From NCBI GenBank assembly GCA_043801895.1, contig JAZDLM010000021.1, positions 1 through 19,954 of the forward strand: 19,954 nucleotides of DNA, written 5' to 3'. The DNA is from JAZDLM01 sp043801895 (GTDB lineage Bacteria; Patescibacteriota; Kazan-3B-28). Below, in pieces: positions 1 through 6,975 of this stretch; position 1 is the first letter of the stretch, and every line of letters starts with the position of its first letter. A program made the translations under genes and the position numbers. The notes under the pieces are model-generated. The model did not search any database. It worked only from the letters and a program-made list of their open reading frames with translations, and was not told the origin of the DNA.

Positions 1-1779
1 CACTACCGCCGTGCCGCGAGCAATCCGAGAAGCCTTGGGCAGGTCATAAACCTTGCGCCGAAAAACCCGTCCGCGATTGGTGAAGAACAGAATATCATCG
101 TGGTTCATCGCTATCTGAATAGTGCTGATCTGGTCCTCCTCTTTGGTGGTCATCCCGATCACGCCTTTACCGCCCCGTTTCTGAGTTCGATATTCGTCAA
201 GGGATTGGCGCTTGATGTAGCCGCCCCGCGTCATGGTCACCACCACCTCCTCGTTGGGGATCAAATCCATATCGGTAAAATCACCGATCCCGCGTTTGTT
301 GATCTTGGTCCGCCGGGGATCGCCGTATTTTTCTTTTAAATCGACGCATTCTTGCTTGATCACGCCGTCGATCTTCTTGGAGTCACCCAGCAGCATCTTG
401 AGTTCTTTGATCAACTTCTGCTTTTCAATGTACTCGTCCTCAACCTTCTTGCGCTCCAGCCCAGCAAGTGCCTGCAATCTCATTTCCAAAATAGCGGTAG
501 TCTGGATATCGCTCAGCTTAAACTTCTTCTTTAAATTAGCGTGTGCCTCTTCTTTGGTGGCCGATTGCTTAATAGTCTTGATGACCGCGTCAATATTATC
601 CAGCGCGATCTTGAACCCTTCTAAAACATGCGCCCGCTCCTCTGTCTTCCTTAATTCGTACTGCGTTCGCCGAGTGACTACTTCGCGGCGATGATCGATA
701 AAGTATTGCAGCGTGGATTTCAAGTCCAACACCCGTGGCTGGATCCCGTTCACCAATGCCAATAGATTGACATGAAAAACCGACTGCATCTGCGTCATCT
801 TGAATAATTGATTCAGCAGCTTTTGGGGGTAGGCGTCTTTTTTCAAATCGACAGCGATGCGAATGCCGCGACGATCGGATTCATCACGCAAATCGGCAAT
901 ACCAGTAATCTTCTTAGTCCTTACCAGGTCGGCAATGTTTTCTACTAGTACAGCTTTGTTCACCTGATAAGGCAGTTCGGAAATAATGATTTGGTAGCCC
1001 CCCTTGTGTTCAACGATCTCGGCGACTGCCCGCATCACGATTCGGCCATGACCAGTCGCGTAAGCCTCGCGGATATCTTTGGTGCTAAAAATCACGCCGC
1101 CAGTCGGAAAATCGGGCCCCTGGATGAACTCCATCAATTCATCAACGCCAGCCTCCGGGCTGTCGATCAGGAAACCGACCGCGTCCATCATTTCACCTAA
1201 GTTATGTGGCGGGATATTGGTGGCCATCCCGACCGCGATCCCTACCGTCCCATTCAGAAGCAGCTGTGGCACTTTGGCCGGCATTACCTTCGGCTCTGTA
1301 TGGGTGCCATCGTAGTTCGGCATGAAATCGACCGTCTCTTTATCCAGATCGGCCAGGATCTCCTCTGCCACTCTAGTCAGACGACATTCGGTATAACGCA
1401 TGGCGGCAGCGGCGTCGCCATCGATCGAGCCGAAGTTGCCCTGGCCGTCCACCAAGGGATAGCGCAGAGCAAAATCTTGCGCCAAGCGTACTAAGGTATC
1501 GTAGGCTGCCATATCGCCGTGGGGATGGTATTTACCCAGCACTTCCCCCACAACCGTAGCCGATTTACGATATTTAGCGGTTGCCCGCAGACCCATTTCG
1601 TTCATGGCGTGTAATACGCGGCGGTGAACTGGCTTCAGGCCGTCGCGTACATCCGGCAAAGCACGCGCTACGATCACGCTCATGGCGTAGCTCAGATAAG
1701 ACTCCTGCATCTCGGTTTCGATCTGCCGGTCGTCTACCTTGCCAATGTGGTCGATCGGTTGTTCTGGCTTATCTTTCAT
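1..1779 (-). CDS. gyrA: DNA gyrase subunit A, 3' end outside window
   Basis: GyrA is the breakage-reunion subunit of the A2B2 type II topoisomerase that introduces negative supercoils. The visible 593 codons cover the whole winged-helix/tower/coiled-coil part and just reach the C-terminal beta-pinwheel (V-Y-D-L-P-K-A-S-R-I-A-R-G next to the left edge); the rest is missing because the window ends. Hallmarks seen: LSYAMSVIVARALPDVRDGL (from residue 29), the catalytic tyrosine Y129 in AAMRYTECR (Tyr122 of E. coli), and the quinolone pocket HPHGDMAAYD. The residue equivalent to Ser83 is Met90, while Asp87 is kept as D94. The ATG at 1779 is the only start before an upstream in-frame stop; no strong Shine-Dalgarno is visible. 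The 86-bp spacer upstream has a 7-bp inverted repeat (1803-1809 with 1845-1851) of unknown meaning. Very sure of identity. Confidence 0.97.
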   Translation of the reverse strand, partial: MKDKPEQPIDHIGKVDDRQIETEMQESYLSYAMSVIVARALPDVRDGLKPVHRRVLHAMNEMGLRATAKYRKSATVVGEVLGKYHPHGDMAAYDTLVRLAQDFALRYPLVDGQGNFGSIDGDAAAAMRYTECRLTRVAEEILADLDKETVDFMPNYDGTHTEPKVMPAKVPQLLLNGTVGIAVGMATNIPPHNLGEMMDAVGFLIDSPEAGVDELMEFIQGPDFPTGGVIFSTKDIREAYATGHGRIVMRAVAEIVEHKGGYQIIISELPYQVNKAVLVENIADLVRTKKITGIADLRDESDRRGIRIAVDLKKDAYPQKLLNQLFKMTQMQSVFHVNLLALVNGIQPRVLDLKSTLQYFIDHRREVVTRRTQYELRKTEERAHVLEGFKIALDNIDAVIKTIKQSATKEEAHANLKKKFKLSDIQTTAILEMRLQALAGLERKKVEDEYIEKQKLIKELKMLLGDSKKIDGVIKQECVDLKEKYGDPRRTKINKRGIGDFTDMDLIPNEEVVVTMTRGGYIKRQSLDEYRTQKRGGKGVIGMTTKEEDQISTIQIAMNHDDILFFTNRGRVFRRKVYDLPKASRIARGTAVV

Positions 1780-1865
1780 TAATGAATCTAGTTTCTATCT
1801 GGCACGGCTCCACCCCACCAACTGCGGAATGCCAGTCGGGCCAAAGCCGTGGCAGGATCTTTATG

Positions 1866-2879
1866 CTATGTCGTTATGTCCCAACTATCGATCAGCCAAT
1901 CGCTACCGGTTTTTAGCAATACAAAGCGTCTGGTCTCGGTAGTGGTTTGGTTATCGGGAGTAGTCTTGACGATTTGGGCGCGAATTTCCACCTTAGTTTC
2001 GTCTTTGATCTCGGTGCTTAAAATGGGCACGCTCTTGATCTCCGATGCGTCCTCCAGCACCCCGGGATTAAACGCACTTTTCGCTCCGGCCGTCAGGTAC
2101 CTTCCCATCCCGTCGGCATCTCGATTGCGCCAAGCGTCTACAAACTGTGTCACTATCCGCTCGGCTGCTTGTTTGGTCGCTTTATCCTTTTCGTCTTGAG
2201 TACCAGTTTCTTTGATCTTCGCTTCGAGCAACGACTTGATCGTATCCGGCAAATCGAATATCACTCTCGGCAAGCTACTACTTGTCATAAATCCCTTCCC
2301 GACTAACAACAGCTCGTCATAGGATCTCTGCATATCATCGCGATCCGATATCAAACTATCAAGCTCTTTGGTGTCGTCAATTTCGGCAGCTTTGGGAGTT
2401 ATCCGTTTCAGCTCACCCAACATCACGCCATAGTCGTCCAGAAAACTCATCAGCTTACTAGCAAAAGTGCTGGCCGCGATACCTAACCCGGTTTGCGCCT
2501 TCAAGTCGTAAATGCCGTCTCGCACCGTTCGATTAGCATCATTCACCGTCTTTTCAAAATTGTCAGAGCCGGCCGTTGCTAAGTCATCGAACTTACTGAC
2601 TTGATCAAGTTTACTGGTGAGCTTTTCGGTAGTAGATACTGTATCGTCCCACACTTTCCTGAGGCCTCGCTCGCTCTCTAGGCCTTGGTGCTGGCGAGAG
2701 TAATAGTAGTAAGAAGCAAGCCCGCCTACCAAAACCACTACCACAATGGCAAAGATCGTCAGCAACACGCCCGCCCCTCGAGTCCGTCGTGGACGCCGAT
2801 TCACCGGCTCCTCCAGCTCTTGCTCAGGCTCTGTTTCGTCAACGATTTCCTCCTCGGCGATATTCTCCTCTAGTTCCAT
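1866..2879 (-). CDS. Single-TM anchored protein with NTF2-like C-terminal region
   Basis: A protein of 337 residues whose family I do not recognise. Residues 1-26 are strongly acidic, followed by a basic patch (NRRPRRTR, 28-34) and one hydrophobic helix at about 36-60. The positive patch on the N side suggests N-in topology with a 275-residue domain outside the membrane. Residues about 70-200 look helical, possibly coiled coil. The C-terminal stretch from AAERIVTQFVDAWRNRD to the end (RRFVLLKTGSDWLIDSWDI) has the shape of an NTF2/SnoaL-like or DUF4878-like fold often seen on anchored bacterial proteins; this is inference. Its ATG has a good ribosome site (GGGAGG, 8 nt upstream) and a convincing promoter. 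It lies 86 bp ahead of gyrA in the same direction and may be cotranscribed with it. Confidence 0.8.
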   Translation of the reverse strand: MELEENIAEEEIVDETEPEQELEEPVNRRPRRTRGAGVLLTIFAIVVVVLVGGLASYYYYSRQHQGLESERGLRKVWDDTVSTTEKLTSKLDQVSKFDDLATAGSDNFEKTVNDANRTVRDGIYDLKAQTGLGIAASTFASKLMSFLDDYGVMLGELKRITPKAAEIDDTKELDSLISDRDDMQRSYDELLLVGKGFMTSSSLPRVIFDLPDTIKSLLEAKIKETGTQDEKDKATKQAAERIVTQFVDAWRNRDADGMGRYLTAGAKSAFNPGVLEDASEIKSVPILSTEIKDETKVEIRAQIVKTTPDNQTTTETRRFVLLKTGSDWLIDSWDITT

Positions 2880-2904
2880 ACTAAAAGCCTCCCCATATGA
2901 GTAG

Positions 2905-2933
2905 AATATACCTAAAAATCAGGGGTTTTTCAA
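2905..2933 (-). promoter_or_regulatory. Sigma70-type promoter of the TM-anchored protein gene
   Basis: On the minus strand TTGAAA (2928-2933), a 17-bp spacer and TATATT (2905-2910) lie just upstream of the GGGAGG ribosome site and the ATG at 2879. Both boxes and the spacing are near consensus. It may also drive gyrA. Confidence 0.75.
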
Positions 2934-2967
2934 CCTCTAGCCGGTCTACCTCAGCGCCAATGGAGCG

Positions 2968-3717
2968 TTAGACTTTTAGAATCGCCCCGAGGCCGCCAAC
3001 AACAATTAGCCCCATAACCACCATGGCAAACTGGGCCAGTCGGGCCCCTAGGCTCTCGCCGTGAGTCCTCATCTCGCTAAGGAGGTCCACTAAAGCGATG
3101 TAGAGTAGCCCGCCCGCGCCGATCGCCACAATATACGGTGTGACGGCTTCAACTCGAGCCAGCGCGAAGTAAGCGATCAGCGCTCCCGCTACCGCCGCCA
3201 AAGCCGACAGGAAGTTAAACCAAAGCGCTCGAGATGGCTTGAGCCCGCTTTTCAGCAAAACCGCGAAATCGCCCAGTTCTTGCGGGATCTCGTGCAAGAT
3301 CACTGCCAGAGTGGTGATAATGCCTACCTCGCGATCGGCTAAGAACGCCGAGGCGATCAAGACACCGTCCAGAAAGTTGTGCAGCCCATCACCCAGTAAG
3401 ACCGAGTATCCCACTATCCTCGAGTGGCAATTTTCACAATCTCCGCGATGCTCGTGGTGCCAGTGGAGAATTTGCTCGAATATCAGCAATAATAAAATTC
3501 CTGCTACCACATAGATGGGGGCCTTGCCTCCCAGCTCGGCAAAACTCTCCGGCAACAGATCGAACATCCCCGCCGCCAACAATGCGCCAGTAGCAAAACC
3601 GACTAGCAGCGGCATCGCTCGTCCCACTCGTTTAGCACCGATCACAAACCAGCCCGCGCCCACTAACGAGATCAGGCTAACTAAAACTACGCTGCCGATT
3701 ATCCACCAAATTACCAT
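2968..3717 (-). CDS. ZIP family divalent metal transporter
   Basis: A 249-residue ZIP (TC 2.A.5) membrane protein, expected to import zinc, iron or another divalent cation across the cytoplasmic membrane. It shows eight hydrophobic segments, the TM4 signature HNFLDGVLI (from residue 113) and the TM5 signature HEIPQELGD (from residue 142), which hold the metal-binding His, Asp and Glu residues. The loop before TM4 is metal-ligand rich (HWHHEHRGDCENCH, 85-98), a variable His-rich loop typical of the family. A reading with 28 extra N-terminal residues starting at 3801 is possible, but those codons overlap a small gene in another frame and are not membrane-like. The ATG at 3717, 11 nt after the stop of that small gene, fits better, and translation is probably coupled. 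The exact metal cannot be told from sequence. Confidence 0.9.
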   Translation of the reverse strand: MVIWWIIGSVVLVSLISLVGAGWFVIGAKRVGRAMPLLVGFATGALLAAGMFDLLPESFAELGGKAPIYVVAGILLLLIFEQILHWHHEHRGDCENCHSRIVGYSVLLGDGLHNFLDGVLIASAFLADREVGIITTLAVILHEIPQELGDFAVLLKSGLKPSRALWFNFLSALAAVAGALIAYFALARVEAVTPYIVAIGAGGLLYIALVDLLSEMRTHGESLGARLAQFAMVVMGLIVVGGLGAILKV

Positions 3718-3728
3718 AGTGTCACTCT

Positions 3729-3893
3729 CTAGCACTTGGTAGTTGGCATTGGCGCGGAGGGGTTGCCATGTTTTACCCACTGACCGCCCGAACACAACCA
3801 AGTGTCCTCGTCGCCGGAGAAGAATCGCAAACCTATTAATAATAATCCGGCGACCACGATCAAAACCAAAAATATTATCCAGGGCTTACTCAT
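3729..3893 (-). CDS. Small membrane peptide with W-V-K-H-G-N-P-S-A-P tail
   Basis: A 54-residue protein, too short for many gene callers. It starts ATG AGT AAG CCC TGG and ends in TAG at 3729-3731. Residues 4-25 form one hydrophobic helix (WIIFLVLIVVAGLLLIGLRF). A short outer segment follows (DEDTWLCSGGQWVKHGNPSA, then PMPTTKC) with two cysteines that could form a disulfide. From memory, very similar tails (W-x-C-x-x-G-x-W-V-K-H-G-N-P-S-A-P) recur as small proteins in Patescibacteria; I cannot run the search. It sits 11 nt before the ZIP transporter, so the two are probably one unit, perhaps as accessory factor and transporter. Its frame overlaps the long, unlikely N-terminal version of the ZIP gene and is the better use of that DNA. 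Confidence 0.75.
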   Translation of the reverse strand: MSKPWIIFLVLIVVAGLLLIGLRFFSGDEDTWLCSGGQWVKHGNPSAPMPTTKC

Positions 3894-3927
3894 ACATTCA
3901 TTCTACCAGCCCATCGAGCCTCGGGTG

Positions 3928-3962
3928 AAAACAAAAAGCGCCGCGGGTAATCCGACGGCGCT
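3928..3962 (-). terminator. Rho-independent terminator
   Basis: On the minus strand AGCGCCG (3956-3962) and CGGCGCT (3937-3943) form a perfect 7-bp GC-rich stem with a 12-nt loop, followed at once by TTTTTGTTTTC. It lies downstream of the 75-residue gene and would end the methyltransferase-fusion transcript, about 35 bp before the 54-residue gene starts. Confidence 0.75.
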
Positions 3963-4110
3963 GACCCGACATCATGCCCGATCAGGCAGTTGGGGCTGCG
4001 GCTCCCGCAACCGCTGCCTCTTCCGACCTCGCCCCCGAATCAAGCACCGCCCTTATTGGCGACTGTGCCAGACCGTAAAAATGTTCTAGTTATGCTTGGC
4101 TGGTTTCTTC

Positions 4111-4338
4111 TTATTCTAAGAACCCTTGGGCCCTCAACAATTCTTCCAGCCGCTCAACGCCTACTCCATGCTCGAGTGCTAGAGTATAAACATACCCCAG
4201 CGCCTCATCTCCCGGCAAAGTCGCGATTTCTCCGCAGTCCTCTACCGATACCGAAAAAATCTCATGACAGGCCCTCGCTAATTGCTCGCTAAACGACGCG
4301 GGGTTATCAGATTCAAAATTAGATTCTGGGTTTAACAT
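4111..4338 (-). CDS. Small acidic hypothetical protein
   Basis: A 75-residue soluble protein, clearly acidic, with no TM segment. The N-terminal 17 residues are rich in N, S, E and D and look disordered; the rest (about 18-75) reads as three or four helices ending in ALEHGVGVERLEELLRAQGF. I do not recognise a family. It starts 34 bp after the stop of the methyltransferase fusion gene, in the same direction, and a terminator follows about 150 bp downstream, so it is most likely the second gene of that unit. It could be a small partner or regulator of the fusion enzyme, which is only inference from position. The spacer holds GGGGCAACC shortly before the ATG, a modest ribosome site. Confidence 0.6.
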   Translation of the reverse strand: MLNPESNFESDNPASFSEQLARACHEIFSVSVEDCGEIATLPGDEALGYVYTLALEHGVGVERLEELLRAQGFLE

Positions 4339-4372
4339 GGTTGCCCCTCCAGTATATAGAGCCGGGACGAAA

Positions 4373-5941
4373 TTACTTATAACTTATCTCGGAGGCTTGT
4401 TTTAACCACGAGTGGGCGATCTTTTTGAACATTATTAACGCTTCGCGACATTCTGGATATTTTTCAATCGCCTCCTCCAAATACACATCACTCATCTCGT
4501 AATGGTGCTTAGTTCTCTCGAGCTCCGCCTGTACATAACACCGTAGGCCTTTTTCGTTTAAATCTGAAGCGTCTAAATTGTATTTCTCGATGTCCTCTCT
4601 GGAAATATTGATATAGCCCTGTCTAAGATCTTCGCCCAAGTCCGAAATATTGTCGGCCAATTTAATAGCCAATCCGTACAGCGATGCTATGCGTTCTCTG
4701 TCTTTTGCACTTAATTCGGGAGTGAGCAGATATAAAAACTGTAGCCCCACCGATTTTCCAATATTTAGGCTTAATTCATCCAACTCCTCGGCCGCCAAAA
4801 CTTTGTCTTGCCGCTCGAGATTTCGTTGTTCAATAATCCAATAATTTATAACTTCACGAACGACTTTTTTCGCTCCGTCGAATCCATCTCGATCTAACTT
4901 GGATAACACCGTCCCCAGGTCAGAGATTTTTTGTTCCCATGGCTCTAAAGAAGAAAAGCGTTTTCCTAAAAAACTTTCATTCAAAATAGCTCGAGCATCC
5001 AGTAAACTTCCCAAATTCCCACTTTTATCTATGTCATCGTCTACGATGGCGGGCACATAGTTAACCAGCGCAAAGGCAATCCTTACGTCGCCCTTTAAAT
5101 AATGAGCGACCTCGCGATAAACTTCTGCCCTGCCATGTTTTTTGATTTCCGACCTTCTGTCGTCAGAAACGCCGGCCAGCAACTCTTCTTCTAGCCCAAG
5201 AGGCCCTCTTCCTACGTAGGGAGATGGGGTTTTATCTTCCCGACCGACAGTAATATCTAGTGCATAAAATATTCCCCCTAAATCAACTATCTTAAAATTG
5301 GCCGAGACCTGTTTGGCCAGTTCCGTTATCTCATCCTTAGTCCAGCGTGGTATGTGTCTGACAACCCCATTGGCATCAGCAGCCAATACATCGGTTTCTT
5401 GAATCTCAACCTTTTCGGAGCCACTCTGAATATAAAATTCTTTAGCAAATTCGATGCCAACATCACTCCAAAAATCCGCCACAACATGACCGCCGGGCTT
5501 GGTGCATTCAATCATCTTCTTCAAAAATGCCACCCTGTCTTCTGGAGCTATATCTAGAGATCCCACAATGTTGAAGGAAGCAAATGTAACATCAGCCGTT
5601 TTAGGCAAATCAATATCAAGAAATTCGCCGCTTACAATATCAACATTCTTATTATCTTTTAGATTTTCTGTGGCTAATGAAATCATCCGTGGATCATGAT
5701 CGATGGCAATTGCTCGACGCACCAGTGGAGCTAGATATTTGGTGACGTGCCCGCTACCGCTACCAACATCCATAGTGATACTTTCTGGCCCAACCAGACT
5801 GGCGAGATATTCATAGTTTTGTCTAAAATATTCCGCCATCCGCGGTAACGGGTGCTCAGTTGAATGCCGGTAGAAGTCATAATAATCGTACCGAGGGGCT
5901 TCGGGCTGTTCGTCGTCGGGTAACTCGAACGGTTCTTTCAT
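4373..5941 (-). CDS. SAM methyltransferase fused to squalene/phytoene-synthase-like domain
   Basis: A 522-residue two-domain protein. Residues about 35-235 form a class I SAM-dependent methyltransferase: motif I MDVGSGSGH (57-65), an acidic residue closing strand 2 (AIDHD, around 81), and KPGGHVVADFW (148-158). Residues about 250-480 resemble class I isoprenoid synthases of the squalene/phytoene synthase type: a first aspartate-rich motif in NYVPAIVDDDID (D301-D305) and a second in LADNISDLGEDLRQG (D434-D438), spaced as in CrtB/HpnD-like enzymes. Residues 465-522 are helical. Such enzymes join or rearrange prenyl diphosphates; a tethered methyltransferase might methylate the substrate or product, which is inference. 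The gene is AT-rich (21 of 60 G/C at 4801-4860), suggesting foreign origin. A promoter lies just upstream; no strong ribosome site is seen. Confidence 0.8.
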   Translation of the reverse strand: MKEPFELPDDEQPEAPRYDYYDFYRHSTEHPLPRMAEYFRQNYEYLASLVGPESITMDVGSGSGHVTKYLAPLVRRAIAIDHDPRMISLATENLKDNKNVDIVSGEFLDIDLPKTADVTFASFNIVGSLDIAPEDRVAFLKKMIECTKPGGHVVADFWSDVGIEFAKEFYIQSGSEKVEIQETDVLAADANGVVRHIPRWTKDEITELAKQVSANFKIVDLGGIFYALDITVGREDKTPSPYVGRGPLGLEEELLAGVSDDRRSEIKKHGRAEVYREVAHYLKGDVRIAFALVNYVPAIVDDDIDKSGNLGSLLDARAILNESFLGKRFSSLEPWEQKISDLGTVLSKLDRDGFDGAKKVVREVINYWIIEQRNLERQDKVLAAEELDELSLNIGKSVGLQFLYLLTPELSAKDRERIASLYGLAIKLADNISDLGEDLRQGYINISREDIEKYNLDASDLNEKGLRCYVQAELERTKHHYEMSDVYLEEAIEKYPECREALIMFKKIAHSWLKQASEISYK

Positions 5942-5965
5942 AATGGTTGACTGACAATACCCTTC

Positions 5966-5994
5966 AGGCTATCAAAAAACCGGCTTTCAGTCAA
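5966..5994 (-). promoter_or_regulatory. Promoter of the methyltransferase-fusion gene
   Basis: Minus-strand TTGACT (5989-5994), 17 bp, then TAGCCT (5966-5971), leaving a leader of only about 18 nt to the ATG at 5941. The -35 box and the sequence upstream of it closely match the promoter at 6812-6840. Confidence 0.6.
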
Positions 5995-6008
5995 GCTTTT
6001 TCTCTTTT

Positions 6009-6026
6009 TGGCTGGGGCGCCTGGAT
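6009..6026 (-). repeat. Copy of a tRNA 3' end (direct repeat, left end of islet)
   Basis: Eighteen bases that on the minus strand read ATCCAGGCGCCCCAGCCA are identical to 8642-8659, where they are the last T-stem bases, acceptor strand and CCA of a broken tRNA. Here no tRNA body is attached: upstream is a palindromic repeat. A copy of a tRNA tail in direct orientation is the usual footprint of site-specific integration at a tRNA 3' end. Confidence 0.75.
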
Positions 6027-6031
6027 GATCT

Positions 6032-6080
6032 CCCGCCTGCCTGCCCGAAGTGCTACATCGTTGCAGGCGGGGCTGGCGGG
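6032..6080. repeat. Palindromic intergenic repeat
   Basis: CCCGCC (6032-6037) pairs with GGCGGG (6075-6080) and CCTGC (6040-6044) with GCAGG (6063-6067), giving a GC-rich hairpin around a central CCCGAAGTGCTACATCG. It abuts the orphan tRNA tail and appears to have replaced the tRNA body. Its look is that of a dispersed REP-type element. The rest of the 5942-6322 gene-free stretch holds promoter, hairpins and repeats listed separately. Confidence 0.65.
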
Positions 6081-6193
6081 AACCCTCCGCTCGTCGCATA
6101 TAGGTACCCCACATATTAACCTGCCTAACGGCAGAGCAACTCGCTAACGAACCACTCGCCTGATAGCGAGAGGTTCAAATCCAGGCCATAACA

Positions 6194-6227
6194 AGAAAAG
6201 GCCTCGGGGAACCCCGAGTTCTTTTCT
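6194..6227. terminator. Long bidirectional hairpin
   Basis: AGAAAAG-gc-CTCGGGG at 6194-6209 pairs with CCCCGAG-tt-CTTTTCT at 6212-6227, a nearly continuous 16-bp stem with a tiny loop. Runs rich in T follow on both strands, so it can act as a terminator either way. It insulates the 153-residue gene from the fusion gene. Confidence 0.6.
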
Positions 6228-6254
6228 GGCTGGCGGTGGTAGAGGAAGTTAGAA
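6227..6254. repeat. 28-bp direct repeat, copy 1
   Basis: Begins TGGCTGGCGGTGG and ends GGAAGTTAGAA; it is identical to 6854-6881 and in the same orientation. The pair brackets the 153-residue gene with its own promoter and terminator. On the minus strand it ends in GCCAGCCA, resembling a tRNA CCA tail, but no T-arm is present. Confidence 0.85.
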
Positions 6255-6261
6255 ACTATTT

Positions 6262-6299
6262 TTGGATATAAAAATAAGACCCTTGCCTAAGGGGTCTTA
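6262..6299 (-). terminator. Terminator of the 153-residue gene
   Basis: Minus strand: TAAGACCC (6292-6299) pairs with GGGTCTTA (6275-6282), an 8-bp perfect stem with a 9-nt loop, followed by TTTTTATATCC. It starts about 24 bp after the stop codon of the 153-residue gene. Confidence 0.75.
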
Positions 6300-6322
6300 A
6301 ACATTGTCGTAACACTCGCCAG

Positions 6323-6784
6323 TTACTGGGCCAATGTAGCTTCGTCTCCGCTGATTTGCGGTTTATATCGGCAGGAGCGTTGTAGTGCCACGCCCCCTTT
6401 GATTCCCGCGATCAGCGCGAGAACAAACATGAGTACATTCAGGCCGATTGGTGCACGTTCCCAAGCAACAGATTGGAAGATGACGATCATGCCCCATGCC
6501 TCGCAAACCAGAAACGCAAGGGCTAAGATACCGAATTCGAAAAGGAGCAAGCCCCATGCGATTCGGTCCGACACCGTTCCCTTGTCTATCCCGGTGTCAG
6601 CTGTGAAGTTGTCCTTGTCGAGGACAAGCGGAAGCGCAAATCCAGAAAACAACCCAATGAAGATAACCATCGGCCAACTGCCGTAGGCAATCAACACTAG
6701 GGAAATAACCGGTAAGATTCCAGCCGTTGCACATAGTGAAACAGCTAGCATCGCCCGCTCATAGCTACGAAAGAGCTTCATCAC
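6323..6784 (-). CDS. Four-TM hypothetical membrane protein
   Basis: A 153-residue protein with four hydrophobic segments (about 12-34, 36-56, 74-96 and 112-133) separated by short loops, the longest being DKDNFTADTGIDKGTVSD (about 57-74). Both termini are charged and probably cytoplasmic; the tail QRSCRYKPQISGDEATLAQ is polar. I recognise no family and no catalytic motif. It has a near-consensus promoter (6812-6840), a strong ribosome site (GGAGG, 6 nt before the ATG) and its own terminator, so it is a free-standing transcription unit. The unit is bracketed by the 28-bp direct repeats, which makes it look like an inserted cassette. Shadow frames on the other strand and in other phases lack such signals. 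Real gene: likely; function: unknown. Confidence 0.75.
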   Translation of the reverse strand: MMKLFRSYERAMLAVSLCATAGILPVISLVLIAYGSWPMVIFIGLFSGFALPLVLDKDNFTADTGIDKGTVSDRIAWGLLLFEFGILALAFLVCEAWGMIVIFQSVAWERAPIGLNVLMFVLALIAGIKGGVALQRSCRYKPQISGDEATLAQ

Positions 6785-6811
6785 AGCCTCCAGACTGTCA
6801 AGGATGCTTTT

Positions 6812-6840
6812 ATAGTATTGAAAAAGTAGCTCTCAGTCAA
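6812..6840 (-). promoter_or_regulatory. Promoter of the four-TM protein gene
   Basis: Minus-strand TTGACT (6835-6840), 17-bp spacer, TACTAT (6812-6817), then GGAGG and the ATG at 6784. Strong sigma70-like. The block CTTGACTGA-AGC is shared with the fusion-gene promoter at 5966-5994. Confidence 0.8.
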
Positions 6841-6853
6841 GATTTTCCTCTGT

Positions 6854-6881
6854 TGGCTGGCGGTGGTAGAGGAAGTTAGAA
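6854..6881. repeat. 28-bp direct repeat, copy 2
   Basis: Identical to 6227-6254. The flanks also agree in part: TATTT follows both copies. It lies between the terminator of the 510-residue gene and the promoter of the four-TM gene. Confidence 0.85.
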
Positions 6882-6899
6882 CTTATTTAATGAGATTTG

Positions 6900-6928
6900 G
6901 GCAAAAGAAAGCCGCACTTTCGTGCGGC
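6900..6928 (-). terminator. Terminator of the 510-residue gene
   Basis: Minus strand: GCCGCAC, loop GAAA, GTGCGGC (6911-6928, 7-bp perfect stem, stable GNRA-type tetraloop), then TTTCTTTTGCCC. It sits 48 bp after the stop codon of the 510-residue gene. Confidence 0.85.
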
Positions 6929-6975
6929 TCGGGGCTGGTTACCCGATAATTGGAAGCAAGTTGATGCGGGTGGTT

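Noticed and set aside
3718..3801. N-terminal extension of the ZIP transporter
   Set aside because: The 28 added residues overlap the 54-residue gene in another frame and are not membrane-like; the start at 3717 fits coupling.
3975..4080. Minus-strand Ala-rich open stretch ending ...SEEAAVAGAAAPTA and stop
   Set aside because: It looks like the tail of a coding region, but an in-frame stop precedes it and no convincing start or ribosome site is seen; it may be a remnant.
6100..6190. Plus-strand tRNA-like stretch with CCTAACGGCAGAGC and GGTTCAAATCC
   Set aside because: No acceptor partner for GGCCATA, mismatched T-stem and no plausible anticodon arm; at most a decayed fragment.
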